In this document: positions 49,606 through 61,162 of the stretch, one piece after another | Position numbering within the stretch: the first letter of the stretch is position 1 | Layout of the letters: the number at the start of each line of letters is the position of its first letter | Assembly: GCA_033980235.1 (NCBI GenBank) | Contig: CM067059.1 | Coordinates: forward strand, 13,168,600-13,232,599 | Length of the DNA stretch: 64,000 nt | Direction: 5' to 3' | Source: Diadema setosum | Lineage: Eukaryota; Echinodermata; Echinoidea; Diadematoida; Diadematidae | Made by a program: the position numbers and the translations under genes | Notes under the pieces: generated by a model | The model's database searches: none | What the model saw: only the letters and a program-made list of their open reading frames with translations | What the model was told of the DNA's origin: nothing

Positions 49606-49764
49606 GATATGATGAAGCACTTCAAGGGGGAGAAGGGCCAGGACGTCATTGCCCTGGCGCTCACGTCCATGACTAACGTCGCCTGGCACATCAACGACAT
49701 GAAGCGGAAGCATGAGGCGTCAGTCCATGTCCAGGAGATCCAGAGTCAGCTCCACGGCTGGCAG
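49606..49764 (+). CDS. plekhg1-like: PLEKHG-type RhoGEF, coding exon 5 (end of DH domain)
   Basis: 53 codons, residues 477-529, phase 0; acceptor GGCCAG, donor CAG|GTATGC. The peptide runs from DMMKHFKGEKGQDVIALALT through MTNVAWHINDMKRKHEAS to VQEIQSQLHGWQ. It is the last DH helix and the DH-PH linker of PLEKHG proteins (compare the AW-x-INDMKR-x-HE and LQEIQS-x-L-x-x-W family pattern). The next exon should start the PH domain, but none was found up to 64000. A GAT-repeat array begins only 16 bp past the donor. Confidence 0.92.
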
Positions 49765-49780
49765 GTATGCAGGATGCGAC

Positions 49781-50007
49781 GATAATGATGAAGATGGTGG
49801 TGATGATAGTGATAATGATGATGTGATGATGATGATGGTGATAATGATGATGACGATGATAGTGATAATGATGATAATGATGATGTTGATGACAATGGTG
49901 ATGACAGTGGTGATCGTTAGACTGATGGTGATGAATGTGATGATGTTATGATGATGGTGACGATGATGATGATGGTGATAACAAAGATGATGATGACATT
50001 GATGATG
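49781..50007 (+). repeat. (GAT/GATAAT)n array next to exon 5
   Basis: About 225 bp of imperfect GAT, GGT and GATAAT units starting 16 bp after the exon 5 donor. The open frames that cross it (runs of Met or Asp) are repeat artefacts. Confidence 0.85.
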
Positions 50008-53000
50008 TAACCCTTGTTACCTTCTCCCACCCGTCCCCCATATCCTGGGTTTGGGGTTTTTCTATTCGTCAACCCTTTGCCCCCCCCCCCCCCCCCCCCC
50101 AGTGCAAGCTGTTTCTGTCTTTGAATTTTTTTCACAATTTATTTTTCCTCTTTATTTTGTGGCAAGAAAGAACAACAAGAAGAAAAGTATGAGACAAAGT
50201 AGAAATGAAAGGCATATGGAAATGATGCAGAAATCTGTCAAAGAATCAGAGATTTGTCCACCCCCATCTGGATCACACAGTGAATCTTGCTTACTGAAAG
50301 CAATACCGTGTTTGTGGAGGTATCTGCATTTTGGACTCAATCCCCAGAATACCCAATCACATTTCCTGCAAAAAAATATGCTGTATTACTGCCAGCACAG
50401 CAGTTGATGGCATCTGTGTGTGGTAGAGGGAGGAGGGGAGGGGAAAAGGGAAGGGGAGGGGGGTCAGAGTTTAGGATTCAGCATATGCAGGTACTTAGCT
50501 GTTGTTTTAATCAGTGTCAGGAGAAAGTGAACAGTAGCAGGTGACCTGAAGTGACCTCTTGTGGATTGCCAGCATTCCCAGGCTTGTTCCTCTAGTCAGT
50601 GCATTGTGGTCAAACCATCTCTGAACAGCGGGGATGGAGAGATTGATGTCTCTGAGGTGACCGATTTAAGATGCGTTTGTCACAGTTTGCGAGAGCTTAT
50701 CTCCCAAAGTCGGAAGCACCGTAAAATGCATCTTGCATCACTCACCTCTCTCTCCCTTGCTCTCTCTTCCCTATTTCTCAGCTCGTCCGGTTAGATCTGC
50801 ACTATTGATAAAGAGCGGTAGCAAAATTCTGTGATTTATTATTGAGCTAATGGTGTTGGTGAAGGTGCACATGATGTGTTTCAAGTAGGACCTACTATAT
50901 ATCGGCTTCAGCTGTCTCTCCATCTTTGGCGTGGTATTTTGCTCACTCAGAAAATGGCGAGAGTGTCTTTGTCTCAATCAGATACAGACAGATAGAACCC
51001 TCTTCCTCAATATTCACCAAGTTGGATCAAGATCCTTATCACGACCCGATGGCCAAATATGCTTAGGATATTGGGTTCAAAGGTGCTAAGAAGGCAGCTC
51101 AGTTGGTTTTGTATAGGTCAGAGAGGCGCTCGCAGCGCTTTCAATTATTTTCTAGGCCTGAATGTAATCTCCAAGTACAATCATTTTCATTTAGAAACTT
51201 GGCGATAGAATCTCGCAGTAACATTGATTTGAATCTGGTGAAAGTGTCAACATAGAGGGAGCTGTTTCCTCGGAGTGCCATCTCTCTAGCTCACAAAGAG
51301 GGACTGCCTTTACCAAACCTCATCAAGTTATATCGCATAGGGCAGGAAAATTCAAGAGTTTAAAAGATACTGCTTGCATGCCAGCTAATGTAGTGGTAGT
51401 ACACTAGCAAGATTGTTCTGAACTCAGAAAATTCTCACATTATTCCCATGCTGAGATATGAACGATAGGTTGTATGGGGTAGCGGAGCACAGTCAACCCG
51501 TAACTCCTAGGATTGATCCTCCCTCGCCACTCAGCCCCACAAACACCCAGCCCCACAAACACCCGAGGCATGTACATCACGTGGCCATGTCTCACCGCAA
51601 AGGCATCTGCGGTCACACATTCATCTTAGCCTCTCCTCAGCCTCCCCCACCCCTCCATCCCCCATCCCCCACCCCCACCCCCCCCCCCTCCATCCCATCA
51701 CAAACACCCTGACCTCAGAAGCTGTTGGCTAGTACAGACATAGCATCAACATCATTTCAATCGTGGAAACCAAGAGCGGCTCCCGAAGAGAAGGAAGCGT
51801 TGCAGATACCTGTGCAGTCACTGTGGTATACATTTCTTCTTTCAATGACATCATACAAAGCAAACAAAATGAAACAGTGTAGCAGAAGCAGACAACAAAT
51901 GGTTCTGGATCCAAATCAAATTGCATTCATGTGCAAAGCACTACAGTTAGGAGTTAGCACATTCCCAGAAATTTAAATAGGAGTATAAAACTAGATATGT
52001 TTTTACAGCTCTTAAAAGAATTTTCCTAATACTGCACGAATCATTTAATACAATACCTGGTAGTCATGAGATTAGGCTATCGAACTTGGCTATTGCATGT
52101 TTCATTTTGTTTGTTTTTCCAGAAATCATTATAAGATAGCAGAAACCCAAGCCTGATATGCAGGCGCAGACATGGTTTGTTTGTGACTGGTATGTCGGCG
52201 CGACCACAAGGTAGCTAGCCCTTGATGGTCTCCTGTCTTACGTCACATGGTTCTCGTCACATGTTTGGTCATGTGATCTTCTGTCAAGGTTTTCGACTCT
52301 GATAATTTGTGCAAGGTAACAGACAAAGTCCAAGTTAAAGCGAGCAGGTGTGTGTGATATGCCTGAGCAGTCCCTGTTAGCTGCACAAAATAAGCGATTG
52401 GCAGTGGTGTATCAGTGACACGCGCCCATGAACTGTTCTGATTATTATCGTTCAAGTCAGGGTAAATGTATGGGGAAAATTAAAGGTAAATATGTAAAGA
52501 AAGGAACATATTGATGCCTTATGATCAAATGAAAATTAGGTCATATTCTGTGAATGCACAAAACACGAAACAAACACATATATATCTATTTCATGGGGAG
52601 GGACAGGAAGGCTAGAAATGATGTCAGATATTGAGAATATAGAGTGTTAACTATGAAGTGCTCTCATTAAGATTTCCAGAGAAGTTGAATCAGATACCAT
52701 TTTCCAGCATGAAGTACCATAGTATAGCCAATTCAGAATCAAATATTTTAACTTATCTTTCAGTCAAGTATGTGTCCGTGTGTAACAAAACTATGAAACT
52801 GATAACTCTGGCCCTACAATGAAATTTGTTTGTTTGCTTGTTTGTTTGTGTATTTGATTTCCTGTATTTCCTTCATTCTTTTTATCAGCGAGTAAGAAAT
52901 GGGTGTGGGAAAGGGTTTAAAAAAAATGTAGAATCTAGTCTGTTTCACCATACAGAAGATTGGGAATGCTTGTAACACACAAATATGCTATGACTCACAC

Positions 53001-55805
53001 ACGTGTACAATGAATTGCTTGTAATCAGGATATTTTACCCAGATGAGCTCCATAGCAGAGAAGCAGTTGCTCGATTTCCCTTCTCAAAAGTGCTGAAAGT
53101 GAGATAGTGGGGAGATTTCAGAAATATCTCACTGCTCGGGGAAGGAGTAAGCAGAATCAGACATAATCTGTTGTGATTGATACCGCCTGGTTTAGGAGTC
53201 ACACAGATTTGGTAAAAGCAGCAGGCAAAGTCGACAGTCTCAAGTCATTTTGCTGTGATAAGGTGACCATGTTTCGCCCTTCCTATCCACATGAAGGTGG
53301 ATATGTGATAGGAGAACTTCAAAATGAGATGGTTGAGAAATTAATCTCACTCAGGAGACATACAAGGGAGTATCACTTAGGGCTCCAGAAATCTGTTGAT
53401 TCTCTGCATAGGAAGATTTTTATAAGTTCTACATAATATTTAGGCTCTTTAACCCGGTTACCTCAATCGAATGCCTATCTTACACTTGTTGTAAGCCCTA
53501 GGAAATGTTTTCAGTGTTGAAGAGGATTAGTACAGAGGGTTTAGAAGTTGTATCATAGAGGGCGGCTGTTCGGTGGCTGTGTCAATCTCTCCCAGACATT
53601 TTTCCGGAAGTAAGCTGTATTAGCTTGGATGAGGAGGACTAAGAGGCGGAGGAGGGGGAGGAAGGGACGGTGTAAGAGGAGAAGGAGGAGGGTGAGCAAG
53701 CCCCTGGGAACTTTGACACAATATTGACACCCACATAATTCTTGTCAGTTCTTGTGTGATGTCTTGTATTATAAGAGGAAATAGACTAGGATAAAGGTAG
53801 GGAGGGATGATATCCAATGCATAAGTATCCATATTATATTCTTTTCTTTTCTTTTTCTTTTTTTTTTACAGATTCAAACTTGCCCTTGCCTGTATGTGAT
53901 AAATTAGTTTCTGCAAAAAGTGCCAGGATGTTATCATACATTAAGTACCATGTAGCTGTCTCTCTGAATTATCAGCTGGTAAAAAGCCTTATTGACAAGT
54001 ATTTGTTACTGTGCTAGAGAATCTTAGATTATATTCAGCGGTTGGGGGATTGTGTCATACTTCGCTTTATATTGATATTATAGAACAGTAGCCAGGAAGG
54101 AACTTAGGTATGACCTGCTGACTAGTATCTGAGTTTGCGTGAGAAAAGAAAACCCTAGTATGGCTTTCATCATCTTTGTACAAGTAGAGCCCAGTTTTTA
54201 TGAAGAGCTTTTTCAAATACCTGTGCCAGTAGTCTTTGCGTTTCAGATCAAGAACAGTGGACGTGAATCATTGTACAGAATATTTCCCAATGGGCATATA
54301 TGATGCCTATTCCATGGACAATTTTCAAAGTGTAGAGTGAGAAATGTGTGTGTGAATGAAGTTCATTCTGCTCTGCAGTTAGGCTTTATGGCAGCAAATG
54401 TCCTTATCGGAGTAGTACAGGGTGATGATTGAGATAACGATTTTGCTCACGAGTAAACGTGTGTTAATAAGGGATTGATTTGCTGCCAACGTGACCGCAT
54501 CACTCACACACACACGCACGCACACATGCAGACACGCACACACCAGAATAGCAGCACCAGCGAAATGATCGTTGATGCAATTTCACTCCCTGTGAATCCT
54601 ATCTCTGAAGACATCACGGGGACAGATTTCTCCTGAAGGGAGGATGTTGTGCGCCCTGCCGACAACTTAGTTGCCATGGCGATTAAACCCCGTGAAAGCA
54701 GGGGCAGTCCCTGGTGATGGAAATCATTTTTCGTGGTGTTCTCGGCAGCTCTTAAAAGTAGTCAATTCTGCACTTCCTCCGTGTACGCTAAACCTGTCAT
54801 CCTCCAAAGTGGTTGACTTGCCTTTCGTGTTTCTGATGGAGCGATGAGGGAAGAGGTAATAGGGAGGAGGGGAGAAAAGGGTGACACCAGGGGGAGGGGA
54901 GAGATTTGATTGGGGTCATTCTAGCACCCGCCCTTTCCTTTGACCTTCTCCAGGAGGTATCAGATTTGTTTAAAACGTGTCTGGTTCTTGCAATGTGTTC
55001 AATGTTGATTTATGGCTGACGAGGGAACAAGCCGCGAGTGATGAATAGAAAAAAAAAAAGAGATAACTTTGCTGATTCTGTTAGATGATGATGCATACAA
55101 GTGTGTGCATTACTCTATGCCAAAGGTCAGGTTGTCATGGCAGCCGCATCCATTGTTGAGCTTTACGCTTTGCCCTGTGGAATGACTGGTCGCCACTCAT
55201 TTCTCTCAACAGTCTTTACTGCATATTGTCTGCTAATGCGAAGAAATTTGTCTGCGTTGTGACCTTTACTGTCATTCAAAGCAAAGTTATACACTAGTTT
55301 GCCCTCATCTGTTTGATCTTATGGTCAATGTATTCAAGTTGACTGCTGATGGGGTCCCTTGAAATGATCGAGGGCCTTTGTAGCTCCAACAGATGCCTCA
55401 TCGCCATAATCAGGTCTTAAAGTGAAAGAAAAGCATTAAAACTTTTTCATGTAAAGGTAACTAGCATATAAATTAAACACTTCACAAAGAGGAAAGTGTC
55501 ATGGGATGACTGTTTCCACATTGATATTCTAGTCATGTCGAGCCATGGAGCAGTTTGATCCCAACGCTCTCATGCTAACTCACACCGAATTGTCCAAATC
55601 ACGGCAATTAACTGAGGTGTGAAGTAGTCACCTTCTGCCTCTGCTCAGTGCAGTGTATCATGAGCTTGAAGTTGCACGTGTATACTGGGATGCTGCATTT
55701 GTACATGTGATGAGCTGGAATGATGAAAAGACCTGGAGCTTAGCCCTTGCATTACCATTGCCAATTTGCTTGTGCATGATGCCAATGCCATCACAAGAAG
55801 GTGGG

Positions 55806-55898
55806 TTAACCCATTTAGGACGGACTTATTTTGGTACAACACGCATTTCCCATAGACAACTGCCCGAGTATACTCGGGACTCATCTTCAATGGGTTAA
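55806..55898 (-). repeat. 93 bp TTAACCC-ended MITE, copy 5
   Basis: Reverse orientation: TTAACCCATTTAGGACGGAC at the left, CCCGAGTATACTCGGGACTC inside, ATGGGTTAA at the right. Confidence 0.8.
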
Positions 55899-58418
55899 AA
55901 ATGGAATATGAAGACTGTGTTACCCATGCATGGTTAACAATTGAGTCACCTTTTTCCTCTTGGAGGCATAGTAGTAGAAGTTTGGCAAGACTACTCACGC
56001 CCCTTTCATCACCCCCCCCCCCCTTTTCCAAGATGAAGCAAGAGACAAGTTATCCAATTAGACCATTAACACCCCAGACACAGTTGCCATAAACACACAG
56101 TGAGCAATTTCAATCTCTCATCACATTTGCACACATGTACGCCCATACACACACACCAGTCAATTATCAGCTTATGTAGAAGTTTTTCACATAGTCATAC
56201 GAGTCAGTTTTTCCCTCTTTTCGTTGGCACATCTTTTTTTTTTTCTTTTTTTTTCAGACACAGTGACAAAAGAGAAAAAATAGAAAAGGGAGGAAAGTGC
56301 GGATGACATGGATTCATGCCTTATTTGGCGAGCGTCTGGATGCGGGGCCCTGAGTCAGAGGCCTGAGCACGATAGAGGGATGCTTTCATTATCTGCCAAC
56401 ATGAAGATGTTTCGCTGGGACGGGAGATGGATGGGGGATGCAGATAAAATAAACTTGGGCGAAAGAATGCAATGAAAGAGACAGGAAAAGAGAGAGAAAT
56501 AGAGATGGATAGGAAGATAACTATAGGGAGAAAGAGATAGAGAGATAGAAAGACATAAAGATGGAGAAACATATACAGCTATGCAAACATACAGACAGGC
56601 AGGTTTGATATAATGTATTACAAAGACAGATTGTTAGGAGAAGAGAGACAATGTAATCTTTAGTAAATAAGCAATGTCCCCGCAGACAAGAAAGTTTGAG
56701 ATAGGGGATAAATCTAAGATTGTAGAAATTAAGAAGCCGATACATTAGGAGGAAATGTGCCAGATGGATTTAAATCAGGAGGAGAGAGAGATGAGATGAG
56801 AGAAGAGAAGATGATGGAGTATTTCCTTTTGTTACAAACTGATTAATCTCATTTGACAAGTGTAAATTATCCATTTGAAGCGTGCACCATCCATTAGAGT
56901 CTCCTAATGTTGATGAGAGAGGAGTTGTTCAATATCTAATGAGAGTATCTTGAAGTGAGACAACATGGCTATCTGCTGCACGTATTTGCTCGCGAAATGG
57001 TTATTAGCGGCTCGAATGGAGCCATCATTCAACGGTTCGCCATTTTGGCGACTCGTGCCGCGGATGATCCCCGAGTATTTTGCCTGCGCTTGCGATTCTT
57101 CCCATATTTGAGAGCATACCTGCTGTGTGGGTCTGAGCGATGCAGTACGTGACGGGGAGGGGAAACTACAAAAAGCCAAATTTAGAGTTGAACGATGGTG
57201 AAAAAAGTATATAATAAATGTCGAGGAAGGAACTTCCTTCTTAGATTTCAGGACACACAGAGGAAATGGGCAAAAGAGTCTTGCCAACATGGCTTATATT
57301 CCACGATGTTTTCAACCACATTCTTGTTTTGTTTTTTTCTGCAGAAAGCAAAACCATCTAGAATTCTGGTTGTGGGTACAAACAGGTGCACATTAGAAAC
57401 AACAACAACAACAACAATCTTTGCTGACTAAACACAGTTTTTTGAAGTTTTCTTCTTTGTCATGACTTACATCATGCGTGCTATTTGTATCCTCAAATTT
57501 CATTGTTTCTAATTAATAAAATGATAGTTGTCTAGAATGCATATAGATATTCATTGCACTATTAGTGTTTTTATTCCAAGTGTCTTTCAGTCAAGTGTGG
57601 TGATATGCTGAAGTGTTCTAGTGTTTACATTCTTTAAAGTAGCATCAAGTGCAGGCCTTATTGTGTTACTTCATGAGCCAGCTCTATTTGGGAGCTCAAT
57701 ATTAATTAAACCACTCAAACTAGCCAATTATCTAATTGTCTGTGTCTAAGTTTGGATGGGACATCTAGAATGCCCTCTTCTCTACGTCCAATTCTTTCCC
57801 CCTTGCAGCTGTGGCCTACCTCATATGCTGCCTCCAACAAAATGAAAGAGACTACAAATTGGTCCTCAGTAATGAATGCATTGTGACTTATGGTTCTCAA
57901 GAGAGATCTTATTTTAGACTCATCAGTGCAGGAAGATTCTAACTAGCTTTGCCCCCGAGTGCATTCAGCCTTTGAATAAAGAAAAAGAAAAAAGAAACAG
58001 CTGATGGAGGCAAATTAGGGTACATTTTGCCTTATTCCGATACTAGTTTTCGTGGAAGAAGTCAGACACGATCTTGCTGAGCAAAACTGACTCCCATCCG
58101 ACACAATGTTGTTGAACTGAATCCAGTTGTTTTGTGCTTGTGTCATTCCGGTCCTAATCCCTGAAATGCAAACGACCTCTTTCTACCAGTATCCGAAAGT
58201 CATATCATCTTGCTCTTTGATTGGATGAAAAGGGCAATCAGAGTTGGGAAGAATGTGACTGTTTTTGCACTGTCTGCTTGTGTTTGAATCAGTTAAAGTG
58301 CTCCATAGTGTTTCATTTTCATTTTCCATCCATGATCACAAGAGTATACTCTCCCCACTCCTTTGTGTTCCTGATGGATAGGATGACTGAATCAAAAGAT
58401 TGCTCTGAATATCTGTTT

Positions 58419-58457
58419 AGATGTCAAATGCATCTAGTAGATGTCAAATGCATCTAG
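58419..58457 (+). repeat. 20 bp tandem duplication
   Basis: TAGATGTCAAATGCATC occurs twice back to back. Confidence 0.75.
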
Positions 58458-59350
58458 TTCCATAAACAATTATGAAACTTTCAGACCTCTTAGAAAACAC
58501 TGAATGTAGGCCTGCAGTTACCACAACTGTTTTTCTTTCCAGTTCAGATCTCCACTTGTCTTCCTCCTGAACTAGTTTGAGCAATCAGTTATACCATCTT
58601 CAAGTATCTCTTTCCCCCTTTGATGAAAGCATTAAGAAGCATCATAGACCTGTTTCGATGGATGGTACCCAAGGAGTTGCTGTTAAATGTAGATTAACTC
58701 TGTCACTGCCATGGATGTCGATTTGTATACAATTTATGTGGTGCTTTAATTTGGAGTACAGTTCTTGGAGGGTTAATCAACTGGCCCCCACTCTTCTAGG
58801 TGATTAACTCCTTGCATCCCAGCATGTTGGGGTGAAGGGGAATTATGGGGGGGGGGGGGGAGTTCCCTTCGAAGTGAATGGCCAAGGCAAACCATCAAAG
58901 ACGGACTTCTGATACAAGAATCCTCCGCACTGTCACATCCAATTTATCCCAGGAAGGGTTTTCCGTCTCTTTACTCCCCCCCCCCCCCCCCCCAATAGCT
59001 GGGCTTGGTTTCTGTTGCTACTTCCGCCCCCCTCTCCCTGACTCACTGTCTCCCCAGTGGGCTTGGACTCCTTATCTCTAGTGCCCATCAATACTCCACT
59101 CTCTTAAAGGGGGAACTCCACCTCCATGTTCAAGTTCACACATTAAAAAAAAAGTCAAGTTAAGACAAGGATGATTGTGAGCATTTCATTAAAACTGAAT
59201 AAAGAATATCAAAGAGAAGAGAATTTTAGATTTTGATAAATGATAAATTTTGATTGCAAAATGAGTGAACTACATTTGTGTAAATCTGAGGTATTTGTGA
59301 TTAAAGATGTGAAAAAAGGAGAAATATAACAAGAAAGTATAGGATATTTT

Positions 59351-59459
59351 TTGACCTGTTGAAGACTAGTTTCGAGTATACTCAGGCAGGTGTCTCAGAC
59401 AGGTGGAAATACATGTTTATGGTGTTATACCAAAAATCAGCTCTTCCTCAACGGGTTAG
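59351..59459 (+). repeat. 93 bp TTAACCC-ended MITE, copy 6 (with small insertions)
   Basis: TTGACCTGTTGAAGACTAG at the left, CGAGTATACTCAGGCAGGTG inside, CCTCAACGGGTTAG at the right. It is longer than the others because of extra bases around 59393 and 59420. Confidence 0.7.
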
Positions 59460-59917
59460 ATATAGGGCCTAACTTCAAGAATATTCCTTGTTATGTAACA
59501 AGTAAGGCATCAAAGGTTTTATTTTGCTCAATGTGATGATGGACTTAAATGTTTAAAAATGACACTTAATTTGTCTTGCGATCAAAAAGTGGAGATGAAC
59601 AAACAGATGTAAGACATCTACATTCCATTGTTGCATTGTAATATATCCCTTTATGGAGAGCAAAAAAGAACACTCAGTGTACTCTTTTAAAACATTAGAT
59701 CAGGCATCCATGTTAACAAAGCATAGAAAAGCTAAACACAGTGATCGAAACTCAGAAGGGAAGGAAGGGGGAAATTTACCACTTTCCTCACGAGCTCTGG
59801 ATGCGAGGGTGCACCTCGACACAAGAGTCTGGCGGAAAACAGCAAGAGTGGCTGAATAAATACGGCATGTCAGCCAGAGAGAGGTATAAATGGAGTAAGA
59901 TTGATAGTTTGAAGACT

Positions 59918-61002
59918 TGTAGTAGGGTGAAGAGATAGGAAATAGAAAGGAGAAAAGCCTTGCTAGATAGGGAGAATAAGAGATGAATCTCCAAGTTCTG
60001 ATGAGTTTACGAGTAGAATGTTACAAGAGCTCCTTGATACATGAACGTGATCAATAGCTGTACTTCACTATAATCTATTCAAGAGAGAGAGTGTGTGTGT
60101 GTGTGTAATGTGTCTCAGGCGGAACACATTATCATTAACCAGGCATCATCATCAATAATGGGTGTTTCAAGACGTGTAAGATCCCTCATTTGTAATTCCT
60201 AGTGGGTACTCTCGAAACAGATTGTGGCAGAATGTGCCGGGAATCTTTTGACTTGAAGGGATTTCGTAGTAAGATATAGTAGGGCGTAGAAAATATCCTG
60301 CTACTCACCATTCGTTGATTTTATACACACAATATCTCCCGCGTTTCCGAGTTGCGCTTGGAGTCGATGCTGTTGCAGGAAATGGTCCTCCAATTGAGAG
60401 TTCAGTTATTGCACTTTCCCGTTTGGTATATACACAAAAACATAACGCGACACAAAGTATAATTCCAGTAAATATGGCGAAGTAGCACAATGTTGAATGC
60501 TCCACGAGACGGCGAAGTTAGAGAGGGGAAATAGAGATAGACAGATTGAGAGAGAGAGAGAGAGAGAGAAGATCGCGAGTCCGATGTTTGATGATGAAGT
60601 TTGGCGAGTTGACAACTTGGCGTTTTCGTGCTTTCACGTCGAAAGCTGGTCAAGAAGTGTTGTGTGCGTGAAAAGTTGAATTTTGTGAATGAAGAGTTGT
60701 AGCATGCGTGCGAAATTTCTTCGAGACGTGGAGCGAAGAAAAGAAGGAGATTGGTTAGAAAGGATGTCCATCTCGCGTTGTCATGGTGACCGTAGGAGTG
60801 ACCGGAGGTGAAGTTACGTTGTTCGCGAGGAATGTGACAGATGATAATATATGAATGTTCGCGATGCAGAGGGCCAGAGCGGTCGTAAAAATGTGCTTGT
60901 ATTACCTCGTAGAGTGACCACTGGCGGATATGGTCAGCGAGTGGACGAAAACAATTCTCGGTAATGTTAGAAAATGAAAGTGTGACTCATTGTGCTGCTA
61001 CA
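59918..61002 (-). mobile_element. 3' LTR of the Ty3/gypsy element (left boundary tentative)
   Basis: On the minus strand a polypurine tract AGGGGGGAG (61008-61016) follows the pol stop, and the LTR then starts TGTAGCAGCACAATGAG at 61002. A TATA-like TGTATAAAAT on the minus strand (60318-60327) fits an LTR promoter. A (CT)n run lies at about 60547-60569. The other end is uncertain. The matching CTACTACA terminus at 59918 would give TGTAG...CTACA ends and about 1085 bp, but an end nearer 60160-60250 is also possible. The 5' LTR needed to prove it is outside the window. Small frames here (for example at 60402-60653) are not genes. Confidence 0.5.
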
Positions 61003-61007
61003 AGTAG

Positions 61008-61016
61008 CTCCCCCCT
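61008..61016 (-). other. Polypurine tract (plus-strand DNA primer site)
   Basis: AGGGGGGAG on the minus strand, about 147 bp after the pol stop codon and a few bases before the LTR start. Confidence 0.65.
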
Positions 61017-61162
61017 AGATTGCTGCAAAATGAGATGTAGGAGCAATCGATGAGTGTAAAAAAATAGAGTAGAATGTTCGCAGGTGAGCGAGAGTAACAA
61101 AATAATATGTACAATGAACTAGAGAACAACAAGCCGGATCCGTAAGAAACAAAATTGTCTCT

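Larger units (their letters stand above)
20786..49764 (+). other. plekhg1-like: PLEKHG1/2/3-type RhoGEF gene, visible span (5 exons, 3' incomplete)
   Basis: Exons 20786-21844, 28308-28408, 37787-37856, 43488-43685 and 49606-49764 join in frame into 529 codons (1587 nt). Introns have phases 0, 2, 0, 0, and the next donor is phase 0. The product is a Dbl-family guanine nucleotide exchange factor that would load GTP onto Rho-family GTPases and so control actin. The DH domain spans about residues 329-529, and its sequence is closest to vertebrate PLEKHG1, PLEKHG2 and PLEKHG3. I cannot say which; an invertebrate would be expected to carry one ancestral member. The PH domain and long C-terminus of this family are missing because the gene runs past 64000. 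Introns of 5.6-9.4 kb, and a last intron of over 14 kb, are full of repeats. Confidence 0.85.
49765..59917 (+). other. Left part of intron 5 of the PLEKHG gene (continues past window)
   Basis: Begins GTATGC. I looked for a PH-domain exon after 49764 on the plus strand and saw none. The stretch holds a (GAT)n array (49781-50007), a C run at about 50082, a G-rich tract (about 50425-50465), (CA)n at about 54506, a GA-rich block (about 56460-56815), paired G/C runs near 58847 and 58977, and two copies of the 93 bp element (55806, 59351). A GC-richer island at about 56965-57150 is open on both strands but matches no family I know. Confidence 0.65.

Noticed and set aside
49712..49951. Open frame rich in Met and Asp after exon 5
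   Set aside because: It is the GAT repeat read in one frame.
53173..53436. 87-codon plus-strand frame considered as the missing PH-domain exon
   Set aside because: The peptide lacks the PH start pattern expected after the DH linker and has no suitable phase 0 acceptor.
55645..56031. 128-codon minus-strand open frame
   Set aside because: Overlaps a 93 bp MITE copy and a C run; no domain recognised.
56904..57290. 128-codon minus-strand open frame over the GC-rich island
   Set aside because: No family match and no convincing splice pattern; kept only as a composition anomaly.
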